DNA from: an uncultured Dehalococcoidia bacterium
Lineage (GTDB): Bacteria > Chloroflexota > Dehalococcoidia > Dehalococcoidales > UBA3254
Length of the DNA: 5,200 nt
Assembly: GCA_903890885.1 (NCBI GenBank)
Contig: CAITCX010000296.1
Coordinates: 1-5,200 of the forward strand
Direction: 5' to 3'
Made by a program: the position numbers and the translations under genes. Positions within the stretch are counted from its first letter, which is position 1; each line of letters starts with the position of its first letter. The notes below the pieces were generated by a model, which saw only the letters and a list, made by a program, of their open reading frames with translations, made no database searches and was not told the origin of the DNA. Shown here one piece after another: positions 1 to 4,142 of the stretch.

Positions 1-1941
1 ACCCTTGGCTCCAAGCGCGTTGAATTCCATGAATCCGCCACGGTTTCGAACAGGAGCGGTATATTTTTTCCCATCAGGAACGTTCTGATTGCTAAGTACG
101 ATCACACCGGCATTTGTGAAGACATCTTTAGCCCCGCGAACAGTAATACCCTCATCATAAAGAGAAACTTCATGTAATTCCGCCTGGGGATTCATGTAAA
201 GTGCTTCCAGTTTATCGAAAACCTGTTGAAGATTCATGCGGTTTTCAGCCAGAATGAAGACGGATTTATCTACTGCCGCCAGGCCAACTTCGGATGAGCC
301 TTCAGTTTGCAGATTCAGGGTAATTTCCTGGCCTGGTGTTGCTTCTTCGGTGCTAAGTCCAAGAGTTACATTGTGCGGGTAAGAGGCAGTCACATCAAAA
401 GGCAGATAGTCGGCCGCGATTTCGCTATTAGGCAGGATTTGATAAACCAGCAGGCGGGAGGCAGGAGCCATGGCCGGTGTAGTTTTAAGTGCTATCTCAT
501 TGCCCTGTACGAAGCTGGAGAAAACTACCATGCCGCGCGAAATAACTTCGTAATAAAAGGTCTTGGCCTCTTTGGTGGAATACACCCAGAAGCGCATATC
601 GTCGCCAACTTTAGGAGTGCCCTCAGAGGTTTGCTCGAGATGGATAAAACTACCGGTTGGGGAATAAGCTGCCTCAATTGATCTGGTTGCGGAGGCATCA
701 TTGGCGTTGCAATTGATGGTTAAAGCCGCACACCCTTCAGGCGGGGTAATCTCGACAAGAGCCTTGCCTTTGACGGTAGCGGTTGAATAGTCTTTATTTT
801 TAATTTCTTTGAAGGTAGAATCCAGGTAAGAAACGCTTACAGTAACCGGGGTATCGATCAACTGTTTATCCGGCGTCTCTGAGAAGACAATAAAGCTGTA
901 AGGTAAGCCTGGTTTAAAGCTTAGCCCCGCCGGAATAATCTTCAAGTTAAGAGAGGATTGGGTTACGGTTAAAAGACTATCACTTTTTTCAATATATCCT
1001 GTGGCAGGTTCTTCAACAGTAAATTCCAGTTTAACGTTACCGTTGCCGCCAGTGGCCGGAACACCTGCTACATATTGGGCCGCTGGAATGGTAAAATCGC
1101 TTTGGCCGTTGATGTCCAGGTGTAACTCGGCATATTTTTGCCAGGTGCCCACATACTTGGTCGCTGAAACGGTTAACTTGCCTGCCACAGGCTTGCCGAA
1201 ACTATAGGTGGCGCTAACCTTGCCCTTGATAGGTTCATTTACCAAATACCATTCTTTAGGAAGATCGACTTTCACTTCATATTTAGGCAGGACATATTCT
1301 TCGACTTTAACGTCTAATTCGGTCTTTGTTTTAGGGGTAACTGCGGTTATTTTCCAGGTGCCCAGATTAGGTTCTTGCGAGATAGGCAGGTCGATGGTGG
1401 CCATACCGTATTCATCAGTCCTGGTCGCACTGCGGAAAATCTTTATGCCTTTGGCATCCAGCACATCCACTGTTACGCTCTCAGAGGACGGCTTGAGTTC
1501 AGCGTCCAGCGTCATCAAACGCATGTGAAGGGTCTGTCCTGGTTTATAGATAGGCTTGTCTGTTTCCAGGAATATCAGAAAGTTATTAGCAATTTTGACC
1601 TGGGCTTCATCGGTGAAGTTATCGCCCAATAATTTGAGCGTGTATTCACCTTCCGGAACAGCAGGAACATCCAGTTGAAACTCGCTTATTTTATTTATTT
1701 TGGAGTTGGAGCGCGAGATTTCTTGCCCGTCTTTAAGGATTGCCAGTGAGATTTTGCCCGATGTAGGGGTTTGGCCAGCGAATAAAGCCACTGAAACGGT
1801 TTGTTTACTACCCGCTTGCAGAATGGCCGGGATTATAGCCGTATAGGCTGTGGCAGCTGGAACTGTTGAGCAGGCCGGCAACAGCGGCACTAACAAAGCT
1901 AATACCAAAATAACAGCCAATAGTTTTAACAGTTTTGTCAT
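1..1941 (-). CDS. Alpha-2-macroglobulin family lipoprotein, N-terminal 647 residues (3' end outside window)
   Basis: A2M proteins are large protease traps: cleavage of a bait region triggers a conformational change and usually exposes a reactive thioester. I translated the minus strand from ATG 1941-1939; it stays open to the left edge. Residues 1-23 form a hydrophobic signal peptide ending LLPAC, so Cys24 is a likely lipidation site (Pro at -2 is a slight departure from the lipobox). Family signatures follow in order: TDKPIYKPGQTLHMR (127-141, MG2), GTWKI (194-198), VEEYVLPKYEV (213-223, MG3), YSFGKPVAGKLTVSA (246-260), FKPGLPY (342-348, MG4), YSPTGSFIHLE (426-436), VISRGMVVFS (466-475), MAPASRLLVY (491-500, MG5) and VGLAAVDKSVFIL (552-564, MG6). 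Residues from about 606 should enter the bait region. The thioester, TED and receptor-like domains would lie beyond the edge, so inhibitor chemistry is unproven. Family members are about 1400-1700 residues, so over half is missing. GAGG seven bases upstream supports this start. The overall motif style resembles animal A2M/CD109. Confidence -1.
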   Translation of the reverse strand, partial: MTKLLKLLAVILVLALLVPLLPACSTVPAATAYTAIIPAILQAGSKQTVSVALFAGQTPTSGKISLAILKDGQEISRSNSKINKISEFQLDVPAVPEGEYTLKLLGDNFTDEAQVKIANNFLIFLETDKPIYKPGQTLHMRLMTLDAELKPSSESVTVDVLDAKGIKIFRSATRTDEYGMATIDLPISQEPNLGTWKITAVTPKTKTELDVKVEEYVLPKYEVKVDLPKEWYLVNEPIKGKVSATYSFGKPVAGKLTVSATKYVGTWQKYAELHLDINGQSDFTIPAAQYVAGVPATGGNGNVKLEFTVEEPATGYIEKSDSLLTVTQSSLNLKIIPAGLSFKPGLPYSFIVFSETPDKQLIDTPVTVSVSYLDSTFKEIKNKDYSTATVKGKALVEITPPEGCAALTINCNANDASATRSIEAAYSPTGSFIHLEQTSEGTPKVGDDMRFWVYSTKEAKTFYYEVISRGMVVFSSFVQGNEIALKTTPAMAPASRLLVYQILPNSEIAADYLPFDVTASYPHNVTLGLSTEEATPGQEITLNLQTEGSSEVGLAAVDKSVFILAENRMNLQQVFDKLEALYMNPQAELHEVSLYDEGITVRGAKDVFTNAGVIVLSNQNVPDGKKYTAPVRNRGGFMEFNALGAKG

Positions 1942-1948
1942 CTTCCTA

Positions 1949-1952
1949 CCTC
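1949..1952 (-). promoter_or_regulatory. Shine-Dalgarno of the A2M gene
   Basis: On the minus strand GAGG lies seven bases before ATG 1941, within AAAGAGGTAGGAAG. This fixes the start that yields a complete lipoprotein signal peptide. Confidence -1.
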
Positions 1953-1973
1953 TTTACCCTGTATATTAAAAAC

Positions 1974-1982
1974 ATTTTAGCA
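1974..1982 (-). promoter_or_regulatory. Possible extended -10 promoter of the A2M gene
   Basis: On the minus strand TGCTAAAAT fits an extended -10 (TGn plus TAAAAT, five of six to consensus). Transcription would start near 1967, leaving a leader of roughly 25 bases that includes the Shine-Dalgarno. No good -35 is seen at the right distance (TTATTA at best), so this is tentative. Confidence -1.
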
Positions 1983-2191
1983 AATATCCACCTTAATAAT
2001 AACGTAGAAAATAAAAAAAGGTTAGCATGATATTTACATAATATGATTAAATCTACTATTTTGCTGGTATCGGGTCTATTTGAATAGAAAAAGAGGAAAG
2101 TTTGGATATCGCCAAGATTGAGGATGATTCTAAAGTATAAAAGGCAGGATATGAAAACTCATCTGAATAATCTTAAGATTCGAGAGACAAC
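1983..2191. other. Intergenic spacer between the YkgJ-cluster terminator and the A2M gene
   Basis: AT-rich DNA with no credible gene on either strand. It holds a perfect 12-base palindrome (AATCTTAAGATT, 2169-2180), a length expected about once by chance in a window this size. On the minus strand there is a TATACT element near 2134-2139 without a convincing -35. A 21-codon plus-strand frame at 2151-2216 runs into the terminator and looks spurious. Confidence -1.
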
Positions 2192-2233
2192 AAAAAATGC
2201 GAATCAGTCCTGTTGACCTGAATCGCATTTTTT
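2192..2233 (-). terminator. Rho-independent terminator of the YkgJ cluster, symmetric in both directions
   Basis: The arms are TGCGA-a-TCAG (2198-2207) and CTGA-a-TCGCA (2218-2227), nine pairs with one internal mismatch and a 10-base loop. They are flanked by AAAAAA (2192-2197) and TTTTTT (2228-2233), so either strand gives a hairpin followed by a U-tract. Minus-strand use ends the YkgJ gene, whose TGA stop lies within the second arm. No gene on the plus strand obviously needs it. Confidence -1.
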
Positions 2234-2581
2234 GCTAATTCCTTCCTGGCATTCCTGACGATCAGCCCTGGCTTGCCAATCAAGACAACAAGCTGGTTTG
2301 AAAGCATGAATAGAACAAATCTTTAATTGGCTGTTCTCTGAGGGTTTAAGAAAAACACAGGCCGAATTGACATGCTTTATTAGAAAGCTCTGGGTGCCAG
2401 GCCACCGCCGATCGGTATACTGTTCAATGAACTGATCGGCAGTAAAGTTTAAATTACTGGCAATGATACCAACTTCCGCTATACTGATCCGCGGCTGATA
2501 ACGGCTGCAACAGGTGCCACAACACAAACAAACAAAATCAGATGATTTTGGGCTGCTGGAAGGGCGATCGCGGTTACTCAT
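2204..2581 (-). CDS. YkgJ-type cysteine-cluster protein (CxxCxxCC family, 125 aa)
   Basis: Small soluble protein of the YkgJ / CxxCxxCC family (zinc- or iron-chelating domain, PF03692), whose members are thought to bind zinc, iron or an Fe-S cluster; no reaction is established for this one. The hallmark is Cys18-x2-Cys21-x2-Cys24-Cys25, with an extra Cys20. It is followed by CVFL (Cys75) and a CSIHAFKPACC block (Cys89, Cys98, Cys99), matching the usual late C..L and C.IY..RP..C elements. Cys111 and Cys119 are additional. Residues 1-15 are a polar, Ser/Pro-rich start without a signal peptide, so it should be cytoplasmic. Length is normal for a minimal family member. It lies 48 bases downstream of the zinc-ribbon gene on the same strand. 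No Shine-Dalgarno precedes ATG 2581, and an in-frame TAA at 2599-2601 rules out a much longer start. Its final codons form the terminator stem. Confidence -1.
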   Translation of the reverse strand: MSNRDRPSSSPKSSDFVCLCCGTCCSRYQPRISIAEVGIIASNLNFTADQFIEQYTDRRWPGTQSFLIKHVNSACVFLKPSENSQLKICSIHAFKPACCLDWQARADRQECQEGISKKCDSGQQD

Positions 2582-2588
2582 AGAGAAC

Positions 2589-2594
2589 AGTATA
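2589..2594 (-). promoter_or_regulatory. Possible -10 element giving a leaderless YkgJ mRNA
   Basis: On the minus strand TATACT (five of six to TATAAT) ends eight bases before the A of the start codon, so transcription would begin at or next to the ATG. The -35 at 16-18 bp spacing is poor (three of six at best). The missing Shine-Dalgarno agrees with leaderless translation; the alternative is read-through from the zinc-ribbon gene. Confidence -1.
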
Positions 2595-2629
2595 TTAGAT
2601 TAAAGAAGTTTATTCTAATTTTAGCTAAC

Positions 2630-2800
2630 TTAAATAGCGGCAGATTTCTCTTTGGTTTTGAGAGCTGGCTTCTTTTGTTCGTTAATAACTTCTAAATCGC
2701 TGGTATACCCACACTGTAGACACTGTTCATACTTGCCATAATAATCGTTGCTCAGATAGATATTACCTCTGCACTTGGGACACTGTTTTCGGGTTAACAT
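2630..2800 (-). CDS. Small zinc-ribbon protein (56 aa)
   Basis: Translation from ATG 2800 gives 56 residues ending at TAA 2630-2632. Two knuckles, CPKC (Cys7, Cys10) and CLQCGY (Cys27, Cys30), are separated by 16 residues around NIYLSNDYYGKYEQ, the spacing of a compact zinc ribbon that binds one zinc through four Cys. The tail (residues 31-56) is Lys-rich and probably flexible. The role is unknown; similar stand-alone zinc ribbons are proposed to bind nucleic acid or protein partners. I recall closely similar DYYG.YEQCLQCGYT sequences from Dehalococcoidia, which informs the organism guess, but this was not searched. AGGA sits four bases before the start, with AGGAG further up. The ATG overlaps the stop of the frame upstream (TAATG), a pattern of translational coupling. 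The YkgJ gene follows 48 bases downstream and may be cotranscribed. Confidence -1.
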   Translation of the reverse strand: MLTRKQCPKCRGNIYLSNDYYGKYEQCLQCGYTSDLEVINEQKKPALKTKEKSAAI

Positions 2801-2949
2801 TACTTCCTAAAAATCTCCTGAATTATTTCGGTTTCCGGTGGTTGATTTATACCAGGGCTTTGTGTTCGATTTTCCGGGGCATTTCTAGACTGGTGACTCC
2901 CGATAGCTTCCACAGACCCTTGCCCAATTGCCGTGCCGATTATTTCCAA
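2800..2949 (-). CDS. Candidate small ORF of about 49 codons overlapping the zinc-ribbon start
   Basis: A minus-strand frame open from a TAG near 2977 ends at TAA 2802-2800, sharing bases with the zinc-ribbon ATG (TAATG). From TTG 2949 it gives 49 residues; a GTG at codon 13 gives 37. The product begins LEIIGTAIGQGSVEAIG, has a polar Pro/Asn/Gln-rich middle and ends ETEIIQEIFRK. I do not recognise it. In favour: base composition here is clearly richer in G+C than the flanking intergenic DNA, the boundary is sharp near 2950, and the stop/start overlap suggests coupling. Against: no ATG start, no good Shine-Dalgarno, no recognisable domain. It could instead be a gene remnant or a structured leader RNA of the zinc-ribbon gene. 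Confidence -1.
   Translation of the reverse strand: MEIIGTAIGQGSVEAIGSHQSRNAPENRTQSPGINQPPETEIIQEIFRK
2846..2854 (-). promoter_or_regulatory. Possible extended -10 inside the small ORF, upstream of the zinc-ribbon gene
   Basis: On the minus strand TGGTATAAA reads as TGn followed by TATAAA (five of six). It would start transcription near 2839, about 40 bases before the zinc-ribbon ATG. There is no matching -35. The stronger promoter at 3035-3063 is the likelier source of the transcript. Confidence -1.
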
Positions 2950-2960
2950 TTGAGCTAAAT

Positions 2961-3000
2961 AGACTATAAACTATTTTGTTACATAGAATAATTTATAGCT
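2961..3000 (-). promoter_or_regulatory. Long hairpin in the 5' leader of the minus-strand cluster
   Basis: CTATAAACTATT (2964-2975) and AATAATTTATAG (2987-2998) are inverted repeats around an 11-base loop. The single mismatch is C against A in plus-strand RNA but a U-G wobble in minus-strand RNA, giving an uninterrupted 12-bp stem there. AG/CT at the base adds two pairs across a one-base bulge. It lies about 30 bases after the predicted minus start site. No U-tract follows, so it is not an ordinary terminator. Confidence -1.
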
Positions 3001-3034
3001 TTTCCTTAACATGATAATCACGATACGACTATAT

Positions 3035-3063
3035 ATGATAGGGCTGAACAAAGACTTTGTCAA
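3035..3063 (-). promoter_or_regulatory. Sigma70-type promoter of the minus-strand Cys-rich cluster
   Basis: On the minus strand TTGACA (3063-3058, perfect) is followed by a 17-base spacer and TATCAT (3040-3035, five of six). Start of transcription is expected near 3028, leaving about 80 bases to the TTG of the small ORF and about 228 to the zinc-ribbon ATG. The same hexamers and spacing recur upstream of the CorA-like gene. Confidence -1.
3048..3060. promoter_or_regulatory. Dyad overlapping the -35 of the minus promoter
   Basis: ACAAAG-A-CTTTGT is a perfect 13-base inverted repeat with one central base, covering part of the -35 and the upstream part of the spacer. A regulator binding here would compete with RNA polymerase; the regulator is not in the window. 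Confidence -1.
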
Positions 3064-3221
3064 ATACATATACGATTAACGTAAATAATCAGTTATAATG
3101 CGTATTTCCCTCTATTCATAAAGTGAACTAATATCCACTGGCAACATATTTAACATACTCCCATGATAATGGGTAATTGTTACAAACGTGTTAATAAACT
3201 GTGTTAAAAAGTAAAAAGAAA

Positions 3222-3250
3222 GTGAAAATGGGTTAAAAAAAGGTTACAAT
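3222..3250 (+). promoter_or_regulatory. Possible promoter of the DUF1461 gene
   Basis: GTGAAA (3222-3227, four of six to TTGACA), a 17-base spacer and TACAAT (3245-3250, five of six). Transcription would start near 3257 and leave a leader of about 90 bases. Moderate match in an AT-rich stretch where chance hits are common. Confidence -1.
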
Positions 3251-3270
3251 TATTTAAACGCAGTTCAACC

Positions 3271-3343
3271 AGGTGAGCCTCTAACTGAAGCAGTCAGGTT
3301 TTAGGACTGAAGCCGATTAGATAACAAAATGCTCAGACGAGGG
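3271..3343 (+). promoter_or_regulatory. Possibly structured leader of the DUF1461 gene
   Basis: The leader holds a 5-bp stem CAGTC/GACTG (3291-3295 with 3305-3309), a direct repeat of ACTGAAGC (3284-3291 and 3306-3313, 22 bases apart), a closing pair TGAGC/GCTCA (3274-3278 with 3331-3335), and CCTC (3278-3281) able to pair with the Shine-Dalgarno GAGG (3339-3342). The last two share a base, so they are mutually exclusive. I do not recognise a known riboswitch class; this may be chance. Confidence -1.
3339..3343 (+). promoter_or_regulatory. Shine-Dalgarno of the DUF1461 gene
   Basis: GAGGG lies four bases before ATG 3348 and supports that start. Confidence -1.
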
Positions 3344-3347
3344 TATA

Positions 3348-4064
3348 ATGAAAGGGAAAATACTGAGGGCAATTAAAAGCATTTATCGTTGGGTTTTTAT
3401 ATTATGTTTGCCGATCCTGCTGTTGACAGCCAGTTTAGCCTGGGGATTCAATAGCCAATGGATGTTCAACTATGGTTTTAAAAAGTTCGATGTCAGTGTG
3501 ACTACCGGTTTGTCTGCTGAGAATTTAAACAAAATTGCCGGGAGTTGGACCAATTATATCAATTCAAACTATGAATTCTGGGATATAGTTATCAATCAAG
3601 GTGGAGATTCTTTTACGCTGTTTACCAGAGAAGAACAGATGCATTTTAAAGACGTGAAAGGACTGGTTTGGCTGGATTACCAGGTTTTTGGGATAACGCT
3701 TCTTTGGTGTTTAAGTTATGCCTTCTACTGTTTCCGACTGAGGTCCAAAGAGAGTTATCGCAGGTTGGCTGCAGATGCAGTTATCGGCAGCGGAATCTCA
3801 CTCGGGATGATATTGTTATTGGGTGCAGGTTCTTTCCTGGATTTTGATGCCCTGTTTTTAAAGATGCACACTCTGATATTTACCAATGATTTCTGGTATG
3901 CAGAGGGCTATATGCTGAATTTGTTTCCAGGTGGATTCTGGTACGACGCCGTCTTTATTTGCATGGGTTTAATGGCCGGGCTGACGATTATTGTGGGCGG
4001 AACAGGTCTTTCACTATTAAAACTAACCGGAAGAATTAAAAACAAGGATAAATTAATACTATAA
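3348..4064 (+). CDS. DUF1461 / TIGR01906 integral membrane protein, Lit-like (238 aa)
   Basis: The TIGR01906/DUF1461 family includes Lit, the lipoprotein intramolecular transacylase of low-GC Firmicutes, which moves an acyl chain from the lipid of a diacylglyceryl lipoprotein to the amino group of its N-terminal Cys, giving the lyso form. Visible here: a first membrane segment (about 16-34), an outer loop with NYGFKKF (41-47), the family block LFTREEQMHFKDVK (91-104), membrane segments at about 106-129, 141-163 and 200-224, and a second block FLKMHTLIFTNDFW (170-183) followed by LFPGGFW (192-198). His99 and His174 sit where Lit has its two essential His residues, by my recollection of the family. 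Four helices and about 240 residues fit the family. Start supported by GAGGG. It ends 78 bases before the CorA-like gene with no terminator between, so read-through is possible. Membership is fairly sure; transacylase activity is inference, as many members are uncharacterised. Confidence -1.
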   Translation: MKGKILRAIKSIYRWVFILCLPILLLTASLAWGFNSQWMFNYGFKKFDVSVTTGLSAENLNKIAGSWTNYINSNYEFWDIVINQGGDSFTLFTREEQMHFKDVKGLVWLDYQVFGITLLWCLSYAFYCFRLRSKESYRRLAADAVIGSGISLGMILLLGAGSFLDFDALFLKMHTLIFTNDFWYAEGYMLNLFPGGFWYDAVFICMGLMAGLTIIVGGTGLSLLKLTGRIKNKDKLIL

Positions 4065-4081
4065 CTAGCTACAATATATGA

Positions 4082-4110
4082 TTGACAAGCCTAAATTTAA
4101 AAACTATCAT
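4082..4110 (+). promoter_or_regulatory. Sigma70-type promoter of the CorA-like gene
   Basis: TTGACA (4082-4087, perfect), a spacer of exactly 17 bases and TATCAT (4105-4110, five of six). Start of transcription is expected near 4117, giving a leader of about 26 bases that contains the GAGG ribosome site. This is among the best promoter matches in the window and shows the CorA-like gene can be expressed apart from the DUF1461 gene. Confidence -1.
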
Positions 4111-4117
4111 GTGATAG
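4104..4117. promoter_or_regulatory. Operator-like dyad over the -10 and start site of the CorA-like promoter
   Basis: CTATCA-TG-TGATAG is a perfect 14-base inverted repeat covering the whole -10 hexamer to about +1. A protein bound here would block polymerase, so a repressor site is likely if the dyad is functional. No regulator gene is in the window. Confidence -1.
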
Positions 4118-4130
4118 ATAAAAGGGAATC

Positions 4131-4134
4131 GAGG
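4131..4134 (+). promoter_or_regulatory. Shine-Dalgarno of the CorA-like gene
   Basis: GAGG lies eight bases before ATG 4143 and supports this start over the TTG codon immediately preceding it. Confidence -1.
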
Positions 4135-4142
4135 CTACTTTG

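Larger units (their letters stand above)
2950..3347. other. AT-rich divergent control region
   Basis: About 400 bases without a credible gene between the minus-strand Cys-rich cluster and the plus-strand DUF1461 gene. It holds a leader hairpin (2961-3000), a strong minus promoter (3035-3063) with a 13-base dyad (3048-3060), a plus-strand promoter candidate (3222-3250) and a possibly structured leader (3271-3343). There is also a small dyad CCCAT-gata-ATGGG (3160-3173). Short frames starting at 3011, 3099 and 3163 have 22, 7 and 14 codons and no ribosome site; they are not genes. Confidence -1.

Noticed and set aside
307..1632. Several plus-strand open frames (307-681, 1001-1207, 1208-1528, 1375-1632)
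   Set aside because: They lie opposite the continuous minus-strand A2M frame, which has strong family motifs throughout; their translations show no domain and they lack ribosome sites.
2169..2180. Perfect palindrome AATCTTAAGATT
   Set aside because: A 12-base palindrome is expected about once by chance in this length and it is not placed at a promoter or gene end.
2151..2216. 21-codon plus-strand frame with AGGA near its ATG
   Set aside because: Very short, the AGGA is too close to the ATG, and the frame ends inside the terminator hairpin.
3094..3099. Perfect TATAAT on the plus strand
   Set aside because: No -35 at 15-19 bp upstream (TTGTCA is 31 bp away), no TGn extension, and AT-rich surroundings make chance matches likely.
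3188..3236. Repeated GTTAA-containing heptamers (3188-3194, 3201-3207, 3230-3236)
   Set aside because: Irregular spacing and low-complexity AT-rich context; not distinguishable from chance.
3250..3347. M-box (Mg2+) riboswitch because of AGGTGAGCCTC near a CorA-like gene
   Set aside because: Only a fragment resembles the M-box start, the leader is too short, and the gene directly downstream is the DUF1461 gene, not the transporter.
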